Assembly (NCBI RefSeq): GCF_030546645.1
Contig: NZ_JAUOTO010000006.1
Coordinates: 124,001-188,000, forward strand
Length of the DNA: 64,000 nt
Reading direction: 5' to 3'
Origin: Flavitalea plasmicola
GTDB taxonomy: Bacteria; Bacteroidota; Bacteroidia; Chitinophagales; Chitinophagaceae
The stretch's first letter is position 1; the number at the start of each line of letters is the position of its first letter. The notes below the pieces were generated by a model. It had not been told where the DNA came from. It was given only the letters and a program-made list of their open reading frames with translations, and searched no databases. This document shows, in pieces, positions 41,898-48,233 of the stretch. The translations under genes and the position numbers were made by a program.

Positions 41898-42251
41898 CTT
41901 GGAAAAACGATAATTCAGCACATGCGCCCCGATGACGAGCCCAACGGCAAATGGAAGGAGCTGCAGCTCGTAAGCATGCCATATCTGCTTGGCAACCAGC
42001 AACAACAAGCCCGCGGTGAACAACAGCCAGGGGCCGGGATGCCGGTGATGATACCGAAAACCATGCAATAACGCCAGGCTCCCCACCACAAAGGCCACGC
42101 CGATCATTCCATATTCAAAGAGTGTATTATGTATGATGTTGACCCCCAGCACCGGAAGACTTGCCAGCACCAGAGGGAGGATGGCACAGTGAATAGCGCA
42201 CAAAAGAGAAGCGCTGATGCCCAGGATATCCCAATTAATTTTACGTATCAT
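41826..42251 (-). CDS. MerC domain-containing membrane protein
   Basis: A 141-residue four-helix inner-membrane protein. The MerC signature is the first-helix motif ASLLCAIHCAILPLVLASLPVLG, with the paired cysteines and His that bind metal in mercury transporters; later helices contain HGFRYHHRHPGPW and KQIWHAYE. In Bacteroidota such proteins are usually not part of mer operons and may handle other metals. The C-terminal stretch from about residue 120 (KLQATGVRSYKRQAASCKPD) is the translation of a heptamer repeat element. I chose the ATG at 42251; an exact TATATTTG -7 box lies 13 bases before it. It is divergent from the sco-fur pair, which supports a shared metal theme. Confidence 0.85.
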   Translation of the reverse strand: MIRKINWDILGISASLLCAIHCAILPLVLASLPVLGVNIIHNTLFEYGMIGVAFVVGSLALLHGFRYHHRHPGPWLLFTAGLLLLVAKQIWHAYELQLLPFAVGLVIGAHVLNYRFSKKLQATGVRSYKRQAASCKPDRIY

Positions 42252-42318
42252 AGTCAGGAGAATGCAAATATACCCCAAACGCAACAATGTTGCAAATAAT
42301 ATTGTCCCCGGTAAGTCT

Positions 42319-42326
42319 TAATTTTG
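42319..42326 (+). promoter_or_regulatory. Predicted -7 promoter box for sco-fur
   Basis: TAATTTTG is an exact fit to TAnnTTTG and ends 8 bases before the ATG of the SCO gene, again implying a very short or absent leader. Confidence 0.5.
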
Positions 42327-42334
42327 CACTAATC

Positions 42335-43000
42335 ATGAATAAGAAAAAACTGGCATTTTTTATAGGCTTCTTCGTCCTGCTGTTCTTAGGCTTCTATTTC
42401 GCATTGGCCCGGTACATCCCCGGTTATGCAGATACAAAGCTCCCTGTACTCAGCTATGTACATGCTTTTTCTTTTGCCAACCAGGACGGGAGGCGCATCA
42501 CGGAAAAAGACGTGGCAGGAAAGGTATATGTAGCGGAATATTTTTTCACCACCTGCAAAGGCATCTGTCCGAGAATGAATGCCAACATGAAAAAGATTGC
42601 CGAGGAATTCGACGGTGAACCCGATTTTCGCATCCTCTCCCACACCGTGGACCCGGAGGTCGATACGGTGGGACGCATGAAACACTATGCAGACTCTTTG
42701 GGCGCCAACCCGGCAAAATGGTGGTTCCTCACGGGACGCAAGGACAGCCTGTATCACCTTGCCCGCAACAGCTATTTGCTGGACGACCCGAAGAACAACA
42801 CCACCAGCATTGACGAACAATTCATCCACACCCAGTTCCTCGCATTGGTAGACAAGGCCGGTCGCATACGAAAGATCTACGATAGTCTTAAAAAAGACGA
42901 GCTGGCTGAAATGGAAAAAGATATCAGGACATTGCTGAAAGAGTCTGCTTCTTCTTCACCTCGTTTCGCCAATGGATTATTCAATAATAATCCGGGATAA
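42335..43000 (+). CDS. SCO1/SenC family copper chaperone
   Basis: A 222-residue thioredoxin-fold protein anchored by one N-terminal helix (about 6-26) and exposed to the periplasm. The copper site is Cys74-x3-Cys78 (TTCKGICPRMN) with His165 in FIHTQFLALVD as third ligand. SCO proteins load copper into the CuA centre of haem-copper oxidases or act as thiol redox factors. No cytochrome c oxidase genes are in this window; the nearest oxidase is the copper-free bd type at 2.9-5.3 kb. The ATG at 42335 sits 8 bases after a -7 box. A Fur-type regulator follows by 11 bases and MerC is divergent, so metal homeostasis is the likely context. Confidence 0.9.
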   Translation: MNKKKLAFFIGFFVLLFLGFYFALARYIPGYADTKLPVLSYVHAFSFANQDGRRITEKDVAGKVYVAEYFFTTCKGICPRMNANMKKIAEEFDGEPDFRILSHTVDPEVDTVGRMKHYADSLGANPAKWWFLTGRKDSLYHLARNSYLLDDPKNNTTSIDEQFIHTQFLALVDKAGRIRKIYDSLKKDELAEMEKDIRTLLKESASSSPRFANGLFNNNPG

Positions 43001-43011
43001 AAGATATCGCC

Positions 43012-43431
43012 ATGGAAAATAAAATTGAAGACATACTCAAACGCAATCAGCTCAGCATAACCAGCGGCCGCAAAAAGATCCTCGAGCTGTTCCTGCAACA
43101 GGAAGGTGCACTCGCACACAGCGATATAGAAAAACGCGCAGGCGAAAAATTCGATCGCGTCACGATCTATCGTACGCTGCAGGCCTTCCTGGAAAAAGGC
43201 CTTATCCACAGTATCCCAACTGCGGATAATTCTATACGTTATGCGTTATGTAAGGACAATTGTACCGGCGGTCATCACCACGACGATCACGTACACTTCG
43301 TTTGCAGTGCGTGTGGCAACACCGTTTGTCTCGAAGGAGTAGCAGTTCCCCCTATTCAACTTCCCAAAGGGTTTACGTCCGAGCAGGTGGAGATGTTGGT
43401 CAGCGGCGTCTGTAAAAGTTGTAATTCCTGA
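43012..43431 (+). CDS. Fur family transcriptional regulator
   Basis: A 139-residue metalloregulator. The winged-helix part has SITSGRKKILELFLQQEGALAHSDIEKR and the recognition helix DRVTIYRTLQAFLEKGLI. Metal-binding features are a His-rich stretch at 88-95 (HHHDDHVH) and two structural zinc pairs, Cys98/Cys101 (CSAC) and Cys134/Cys137 (CKSC). The protein could sense iron, zinc or peroxide; the sequence does not settle which, and the His cluster leaves a zinc (Zur-like) role open. It is co-directional with the SCO gene after 11 bases, so it may regulate its own operon and the divergent merC. Confidence 0.9.
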   Translation: MENKIEDILKRNQLSITSGRKKILELFLQQEGALAHSDIEKRAGEKFDRVTIYRTLQAFLEKGLIHSIPTADNSIRYALCKDNCTGGHHHDDHVHFVCSACGNTVCLEGVAVPPIQLPKGFTSEQVEMLVSGVCKSCNS

Positions 43432-43747
43432 GCCGCCAGGCCGCGCCCCTGGCGGGTTCTGGCAATCAAAAATATAACGGGCTTTCCGGCAGACAGAAGG
43501 TTTACGAACAATGAATGATGTTTCGACAATGTTTTTTCAGGCCTCCAATGCGATGAGTATATATAAAAGCGAAAGCCCCGATGTAGAAACACCGGGACTT
43601 TTGGTTAAGGCTCTGATTAGTAGCTTCTTTATGTAAAAGGTGATACGAATCACCCTACTTATCTCATCGTCTATTGCAAATATAGCCGGAAAAAAGCATA
43701 CGAACAAGAGGTATAAGTACTACTTTCCGGGTATTTTTGAATTTTTT
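43432..43747. other. Intergenic region with hairpins after fur
   Basis: No gene is seen in this 316-base gap. It holds a strong hairpin CGCCAGG / CCTGGCG right after the fur stop (43434-43454, no T-run). A terminator-like stem occurs at 43574-43599 (AGCCCCG / CGGGACT with two mismatches), and a short palindrome GGTGA / TCACC at 43639-43654. The second could end transcripts from either side. The remainder is AT-rich sequence without a recognisable tRNA or coding potential. Confidence 0.5.
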
Positions 43748-45469
43748 TTAGGAACAATTTTGTTCCAATTCTGTACTAACAAATTCCATTAATTGTTTAA
43801 TATGCTCTTTTGAAAAGGTGAACCTGAGCCGCGCTGCATCGTATAATTCCGGTAACGTACGGGTCCCTCCCAGGCTGAGCGCAGCCATATAATTGTTTAA
43901 CGCTTTCTCTTTGTTCTCTTTATATTGTTTCCACAATCCGATGGCGCCTAACTGCGCAATGCCATATTCAATATAGTAGAACGGTACTTCAAAAAGGTGC
44001 AGCTGTCTTTGCCATGAAGTGGGCCTGTATTGCTCTAGACCTTGCCAGTCAATCACTTGAGTGGAAAACTCCTGCAGGATCTCCAGCCATTTTTCCTTTC
44101 TCTCCTCCAGTGAGTGCGCTGGGTTTTCGTATACCCAATGCTGGAACTTATCGATGGTGGCAATCCAGGGGAAGATAGTAATAACACGCTCCAGTTGATG
44201 ACGACGCGCTCTTGCTAAATCGTTTTTAGTAAAGAACAGATCCCAATGATCCATGCTAAACAGTTCCATGGACATGCTTGCTACTTCCGCAATCTCCATA
44301 GGGTACTCCTTAAAGGCACTCAGCTCCAGCGGATGTGCCAGGAAAGAGTGGATCGCATGGCCCCCCTCATGGACCATCGTCGTCAGGTCGCCCATCTGCC
44401 CCGCCGCATTCATAAAAATGAAAGGGGCGCCGGTTTCGGCTAACGGACAGTTATAACCGCCAGGAGCCTTTCCTTTCCTGCTTTCCAGGTCAAATCTTCC
44501 CATGGACCTCATCGTGCGCAGACAATCGCCAAAAAAAGGATTTAGCCGGTCAAAGCACTCGATCGTCTTGGTCACCAGCTCCCCCCCGTCCTTGAAAGGC
44601 CGCAAGGGTTCTGTCCCCGCAGGTTCCGCCTCCGTATCCCAGGGACGCAGCGTATCGACGCCCAGTTTCTTTTTCTTCTCCTCGTGGATGCGGCTCACCA
44701 ACGGCAACACATGCGCTTTGACGGCTTCATGGAACTCGAAACAATCTTCCTTCGTATAATCGAAACGCCCCAGGTCCTCGAACTTATAGTCGCGATAATT
44801 GGCAAAACCAGCATTCAAAGCCACCTGGTGACGCCGCTTGATCAATTCGGAATACAAATTGTCAAGTGCGTCCTTATCCTGTAGCCTGCGTTCCTGGATT
44901 TTTCTGTACGCATCTTCCCGCACATTACGCTGCGGGTTTTCAAGGAATTTTGCCGCTTGTTGCAATGTGTATTCCTTGCCGTCCAACGTCACCGTCATTT
45001 TGCCGGCGATCATTCCGTATTGTTGCGCAAGCACACTCAGCTCGGCCTGTATAGGAATATTTTCCTCCCGGAAAAGTTCGATCCTTTTCTTTACGCTACG
45101 GATATAAGTGAAGAATTGGTGTTGATCAAGGTCGGCCGTATACGGACATTCCACCAGCTTGCGGTTAAGCCGGTCAGCATAAGGCTGTATGTTCGGCTGG
45201 ATCTCCATTACAAAATACCTGAATGCCTCTTCCAGCTCCTTATTCTCCGTATCACAGGTCATGCGGATCTGCCTCCAGCTGGCATCCTCGCTTACCACCG
45301 CCTCCAGCTCGCTCATATCCCGCAGCCATTTTTCCAGCGCCTGCCTGGAATCCAGCACCCGCTGCTCGAGATCCTGGAAATAAGGCTCCAGCCCATTCCA
45401 GTCCGTCAAAACGAAATCACCTGGTAGAAAATGCCGTTCCGGCTTCGCTAATTCAGCTGTATACCTCAT
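43748..45469 (-). CDS. M3 family oligoendopeptidase
   Basis: A 573-residue zinc oligopeptidase of family M3 (PepF/oligoendopeptidase F-like). The zinc motif is MVHEGGHAIHSFLAH with the downstream glutamate in EIAEVASMSMELF. The N-terminal helical cage and the C-terminal YYIEYGIAQLGAIGLWKQY are typical. It is cytoplasmic and cleaves short peptides. In-frame sequence extends 25 codons upstream, but that part (LVACGLKLKKAGLQLVACRLKL) is a translation of the adjacent heptamer repeat, so the start is the ATG at 45469 (MRYTAELAKPERHFLPGDF). It is separated from the DUF5606 gene by the repeat element. Confidence 0.93.
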   Translation of the reverse strand: MRYTAELAKPERHFLPGDFVLTDWNGLEPYFQDLEQRVLDSRQALEKWLRDMSELEAVVSEDASWRQIRMTCDTENKELEEAFRYFVMEIQPNIQPYADRLNRKLVECPYTADLDQHQFFTYIRSVKKRIELFREENIPIQAELSVLAQQYGMIAGKMTVTLDGKEYTLQQAAKFLENPQRNVREDAYRKIQERRLQDKDALDNLYSELIKRRHQVALNAGFANYRDYKFEDLGRFDYTKEDCFEFHEAVKAHVLPLVSRIHEEKKKKLGVDTLRPWDTEAEPAGTEPLRPFKDGGELVTKTIECFDRLNPFFGDCLRTMRSMGRFDLESRKGKAPGGYNCPLAETGAPFIFMNAAGQMGDLTTMVHEGGHAIHSFLAHPLELSAFKEYPMEIAEVASMSMELFSMDHWDLFFTKNDLARARRHQLERVITIFPWIATIDKFQHWVYENPAHSLEERKEKWLEILQEFSTQVIDWQGLEQYRPTSWQRQLHLFEVPFYYIEYGIAQLGAIGLWKQYKENKEKALNNYMAALSLGGTRTLPELYDAARLRFTFSKEHIKQLMEFVSTELEQNCS

Positions 45470-45622
45470 ATTTAGCTTCAAGCGGCAAGCTACAAGCTGC
45501 AAGCCTGCCTTTTTTAGCTTCAAGCCGCAAGCTACAAGCCGCAAGCCTGAAGTTTATATTAAAAGATCTTATGTACCTATTTAAGCCAACTTGTAGCTTG
45601 AAGCTTGTTGCTTGCAGCTACA
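45470..45622. repeat. Heptamer repeat element upstream of the M3 peptidase gene
   Basis: The longest copy. Two left-arm blocks (CAAGCTACAAGCTGCAAGC and CAAGCCGCAAGCTACAAGC) are separated by GCCTTTTTTAGCTT. The spacer ATTTAAGCC follows, then the right arm CTTGTAGCTTGAAGCTTG. It spans the gap from the M3 start codon nearly to the stop of the DUF5606 gene (45630). Confidence 0.75.
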
Positions 45623-45629
45623 AAAACGG

Positions 45630-46286
45630 TTATTTCTTCTTCGCCGCCGCCTTCTTGGGGGCTTCAGCTGCTTTCTTCTTGGACGTTTCTGCCGGCGCTT
45701 TCTCGGCCGCTTTCTTCTTGGGAGCCGCTTTTTTTGCCTTCGGCTCTTCCTCCTCCTCTTCTTCTTCCTTCTTCACTGCCGCTTTCTTTTCTTTAACAGC
45801 AGGCTTTTCCTCGGCCGCCGCCGCCTTCTCTTTCTTCGGCTTCGCCGGCGCCTTCTCGCCAACGGCTTCTTCCGGCTCCGCAGCTTCCTCTTCTTCCGCA
45901 GGCTCGGACAGCTTGATCTCGACGTTATTCGCTTTCAGCACGCTGAACCATTTCACCATCTTCTTCAGGTCACTGGTGTATACGCGACTGAAATCCATGT
46001 CGGGATATACTTTCGTGAAATAAGCCTTCAGGGCGGTATTGTCCTTGTCGTCCGGTAGCTTTTCACCGCTGCCTTCCATCGCCTTCAACACATCCACTAA
46101 ATTGACATTCTCCCGCACCGTATAGATCTCGATACTTTCCAAATGCGAAAAATTGTGAATACGGCTGGAAACAAAACGAGTGCTCTTGTCATCCAGCGAA
46201 CGTACGATCGCACCATCGGACTTACTGCTTAACAATTCGTATAATCCGGGCAAACCGGTAACAGCGATAACTTTGTTATATTCCAT
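45630..46286 (-). CDS. DUF5606 protein with histone-H1-like lysine/alanine tail
   Basis: A 218-residue protein. The folded N-terminal part (about 1-130, MEYNKVIAVTGLPGLYELLSS, IEIYTVRENVNLVDVLKAM, FTKVYPDMDFSRVYTSDLKKMVKWFSVLKAN) is the Bacteroidota DUF5606 family, of unknown function. From about residue 135 the sequence becomes disordered: an acidic block, then repeats of Lys, Ala, Pro and Glu (KKAAPKKKAAEKAPA) like the tail of histone H1 or bacterial H1-like proteins. Such tails bind nucleic acid electrostatically, so a nucleoid- or RNA-associated role is possible but not shown. The ATG at 46286 is used, since similarity begins there. Confidence 0.75.
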   Translation of the reverse strand: MEYNKVIAVTGLPGLYELLSSKSDGAIVRSLDDKSTRFVSSRIHNFSHLESIEIYTVRENVNLVDVLKAMEGSGEKLPDDKDNTALKAYFTKVYPDMDFSRVYTSDLKKMVKWFSVLKANNVEIKLSEPAEEEEAAEPEEAVGEKAPAKPKKEKAAAAEEKPAVKEKKAAVKKEEEEEEEEPKAKKAAPKKKAAEKAPAETSKKKAAEAPKKAAAKKK

Positions 46287-46360
46287 GCTGATAATTTTAT
46301 GGGACATGCAAGTTAATACTATACGGCCAGTTTGGCCATAAATTTTTACCCCTAATGACC

Positions 46361-46394
46361 CTGGCTCATGGCTGGTAGCTCACGGCTCACAGCT
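46361..46394. repeat. Partial heptamer-like repeat at the 3' end of the dsbA-like gene
   Basis: GGCTCATGGCTGGTAGCTC followed by ACGGCTCACAGCT, a degenerate half-element like the outer part of the copy at 39815. It reaches the stop codon of the DsbA-family gene at 46393. Confidence 0.4.
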
Positions 46395-47049
46395 ATTTCT
46401 GCTTTGCCGCCTCCTCCAACGCCCGCTCAATGCCCGCCTGTACGGACGCCTTATCCGTATACCCCCTGCTGAGCAGGTACAGCCGGGACGCACTCACCTG
46501 CAGGAACAGGGTAGGGAACCCCGTCACCTTCAGCTGCTTTATAAGCGCAAACTCCTCATAGGCCCTTTCCCTGTACGTCACGCTATGCAATCGGGCGTAA
46601 AACTCCTGTTCCGGGATGGCATATTTCTCCAGCAGATGGCGATAAGCCTCGTCATCCGTGAGGTCCCTGCCTTCCTCGTGCAGGGCATACTGCAGGCCAG
46701 CAGCGAAAGGAATGGCCAGGTCAGGATGATACTCCTTGAATACGCACAGGGCAATGGCCGGCTTCTCCGAAGAGGGATACCAGTCGCTCTCCTCCGGATG
46801 AAAAATATGCCAAAGCCAGTCCGCTCCGAATTTGATCCCCGTATGCTCCTCCACTGTCTTATAAGCTTTCTGAATATACGGCGCCATCACCCCGATGGGC
46901 TGCGGCTTTTCGGGCAGGATCATGCCCCCGGACAATACCTCGAAAGCCAAACGGTCTTTGTATTGCTCAAAGATCTGCCGGATAACAGGACTAAAACCAT
47001 AGCACCATCCGCAATAGGCATCATAACAGTAATATAAGGTCGGTGTCAT
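46393..47049 (-). CDS. DsbA family oxidoreductase-like protein
   Basis: A 218-residue thioredoxin-fold protein with a helical insert. The redox pair is CGWC at residues 13-16 (YDAYCGWCYGFSP), very near the N-terminus, and the cis-proline region reads VTGFPTLFLQVSAS. There is no signal peptide, so it acts in the cytoplasm, like FrnE-type or 2-hydroxychromene isomerase-like members rather than periplasmic DsbA. Its substrate is unknown. It lies 25 bases after the PAS kinase gene on the same strand, so they may be co-transcribed. Confidence 0.85.
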   Translation of the reverse strand: MTPTLYYCYDAYCGWCYGFSPVIRQIFEQYKDRLAFEVLSGGMILPEKPQPIGVMAPYIQKAYKTVEEHTGIKFGADWLWHIFHPEESDWYPSSEKPAIALCVFKEYHPDLAIPFAAGLQYALHEEGRDLTDDEAYRHLLEKYAIPEQEFYARLHSVTYRERAYEEFALIKQLKVTGFPTLFLQVSASRLYLLSRGYTDKASVQAGIERALEEAAKQK

Positions 47050-47074
47050 AATAAAAGCAAAGAACGGGATATTT

Positions 47075-48121
47075 TCAACGACAGGGCAATTCGATCTTTA
47101 CCTCACATCCCTCTCCCGGCGCCGTCCTCAAATGGAAGGATCCCTTATAATACTCCACACGGTTTTGAATATTGTTCAGCCCCATTCCTTTTTTCACTGC
47201 TTTCTCATCAAATCCCCGGCCATTGTCCACCAGCTGTACCCGGATCCGTCCCTCAAACGCACTGAGGACGATCTTCAGTTCCGTAGCATGCGCATGCTTC
47301 AGCACATTGCTGATCTTTTCCTGGATGATCCGGAAAACAACCAGCTTGATATCATGGCTGATCTCCTCCTCTTCCAGGTTTTCAAGGGCCAGAAGCCGGA
47401 TGGTCAGCTTGCCCGACTGGTTGATCTTTTGAATGATGTCATGCAATGCCGCCGCCAGACCCAGGTCCTTCAACGTATAAGGCGTAAGATTATGTGAGAT
47501 ATTCCGGATCTCTTCGATCACAATCTGAATATTTTGATAACATCCGTCGATAAAGCGTGCGTCCGCGGGATCGTTCCGGGCGATTTCCAGGAAAAGCTTA
47601 CAAGTGGTGAGGATCTGGTTTACATTATCATGCAGCTCCGATGCGATCTCCCTCCGTTCTTTTTCCTGCGCCTCCATGATAGCCTTGATGATCTCCCGCT
47701 TCTTTCGCACCTCATCCTCGATCAGCATTTTCTCCAGGTTCTTTTGAACGGTGATATCCCGGTAGATCGATACATACCCCCTCGGCTCGCCTTCGGTGTC
47801 TTTGACGGAGGAAGAGCTGCATTCCAGGAAGATCTCCCGCTCGCCTTTCCTCAGCACCATCACACCCTTCCACTTCCCATCCCGCTTCAGGTTGCTCCAG
47901 GCGATTTCCCGCGAATCTGTAAGAAAATCGTACGTCACCAGCTCCATTATCGGCTTGTCCAACGCCTCGGATGCCCGGTACCCAAACATCTCCTCCGCCG
48001 CTTTATTCCAGGTCTTGATACGATAATCCAGGTCGGTGGAAATGACGACATCACTGATATTGTCCAGTAAAAAAACAGGCTGGAAAAGCCACGGATGAGT
48101 GATGTCGTTGGTCACAGGCAT
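47075..48121 (-). CDS. PAS domain histidine kinase (HisKA_3/NarX-type)
   Basis: A 348-residue soluble kinase. One PAS/PAC sensor lies at about 15-130 (LLDNISDVVISTDLDYRIKTWNKAAEEMFGY and RGYVSIYRDITVQKNL). The HisKA_3 dimerisation helix has EKERREIASELHDNVNQILTT with the phospho-acceptor His near 165, and the ATPase has DNGRGFDEKAVKKGMGLNNIQNRVEYYKG. It closely parallels the kinase half of the protein at 25932-27410. Partners are expected to be LuxR-type regulators, but none is adjacent. No membrane segment is present, so it senses an internal cue or works with another protein. Confidence 0.9.
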   Translation of the reverse strand: MPVTNDITHPWLFQPVFLLDNISDVVISTDLDYRIKTWNKAAEEMFGYRASEALDKPIMELVTYDFLTDSREIAWSNLKRDGKWKGVMVLRKGEREIFLECSSSSVKDTEGEPRGYVSIYRDITVQKNLEKMLIEDEVRKKREIIKAIMEAQEKERREIASELHDNVNQILTTCKLFLEIARNDPADARFIDGCYQNIQIVIEEIRNISHNLTPYTLKDLGLAAALHDIIQKINQSGKLTIRLLALENLEEEEISHDIKLVVFRIIQEKISNVLKHAHATELKIVLSAFEGRIRVQLVDNGRGFDEKAVKKGMGLNNIQNRVEYYKGSFHLRTAPGEGCEVKIELPCR

Positions 48122-48174
48122 GAAAAAACAATATTCAATGTAAAAATAAGATTCTCAGCCTAAGATAGGAGAAA

Positions 48175-48214
48175 ACACAAAGCCCCGGTAAGCATTTACA
48201 CTCATCCGGGGCTT
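48175..48214 (-). terminator. Terminator of the large secreted protein gene
   Basis: AAGCCCCGG / CCGGGGCTT pairs across a 17-base loop, and the minus strand continues TTTGTGTTTTC. It lies about 20 bases beyond the stop codon of the gene ending at 48234. Confidence 0.75.
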
Positions 48215-48233
48215 TTGTTTATATTTTACTATT

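Noticed and set aside
43560-43660. Possible tRNA or small RNA after fur
   Set aside because: Only imperfect hairpins are present; no cloverleaf or anticodon arm could be drawn.
45470-45544. N-terminal extension of the M3 peptidase reading frame
   Set aside because: The 25 extra codons translate the heptamer repeat and have no similarity to M3 peptidases; the ATG at 45469 begins the conserved sequence.
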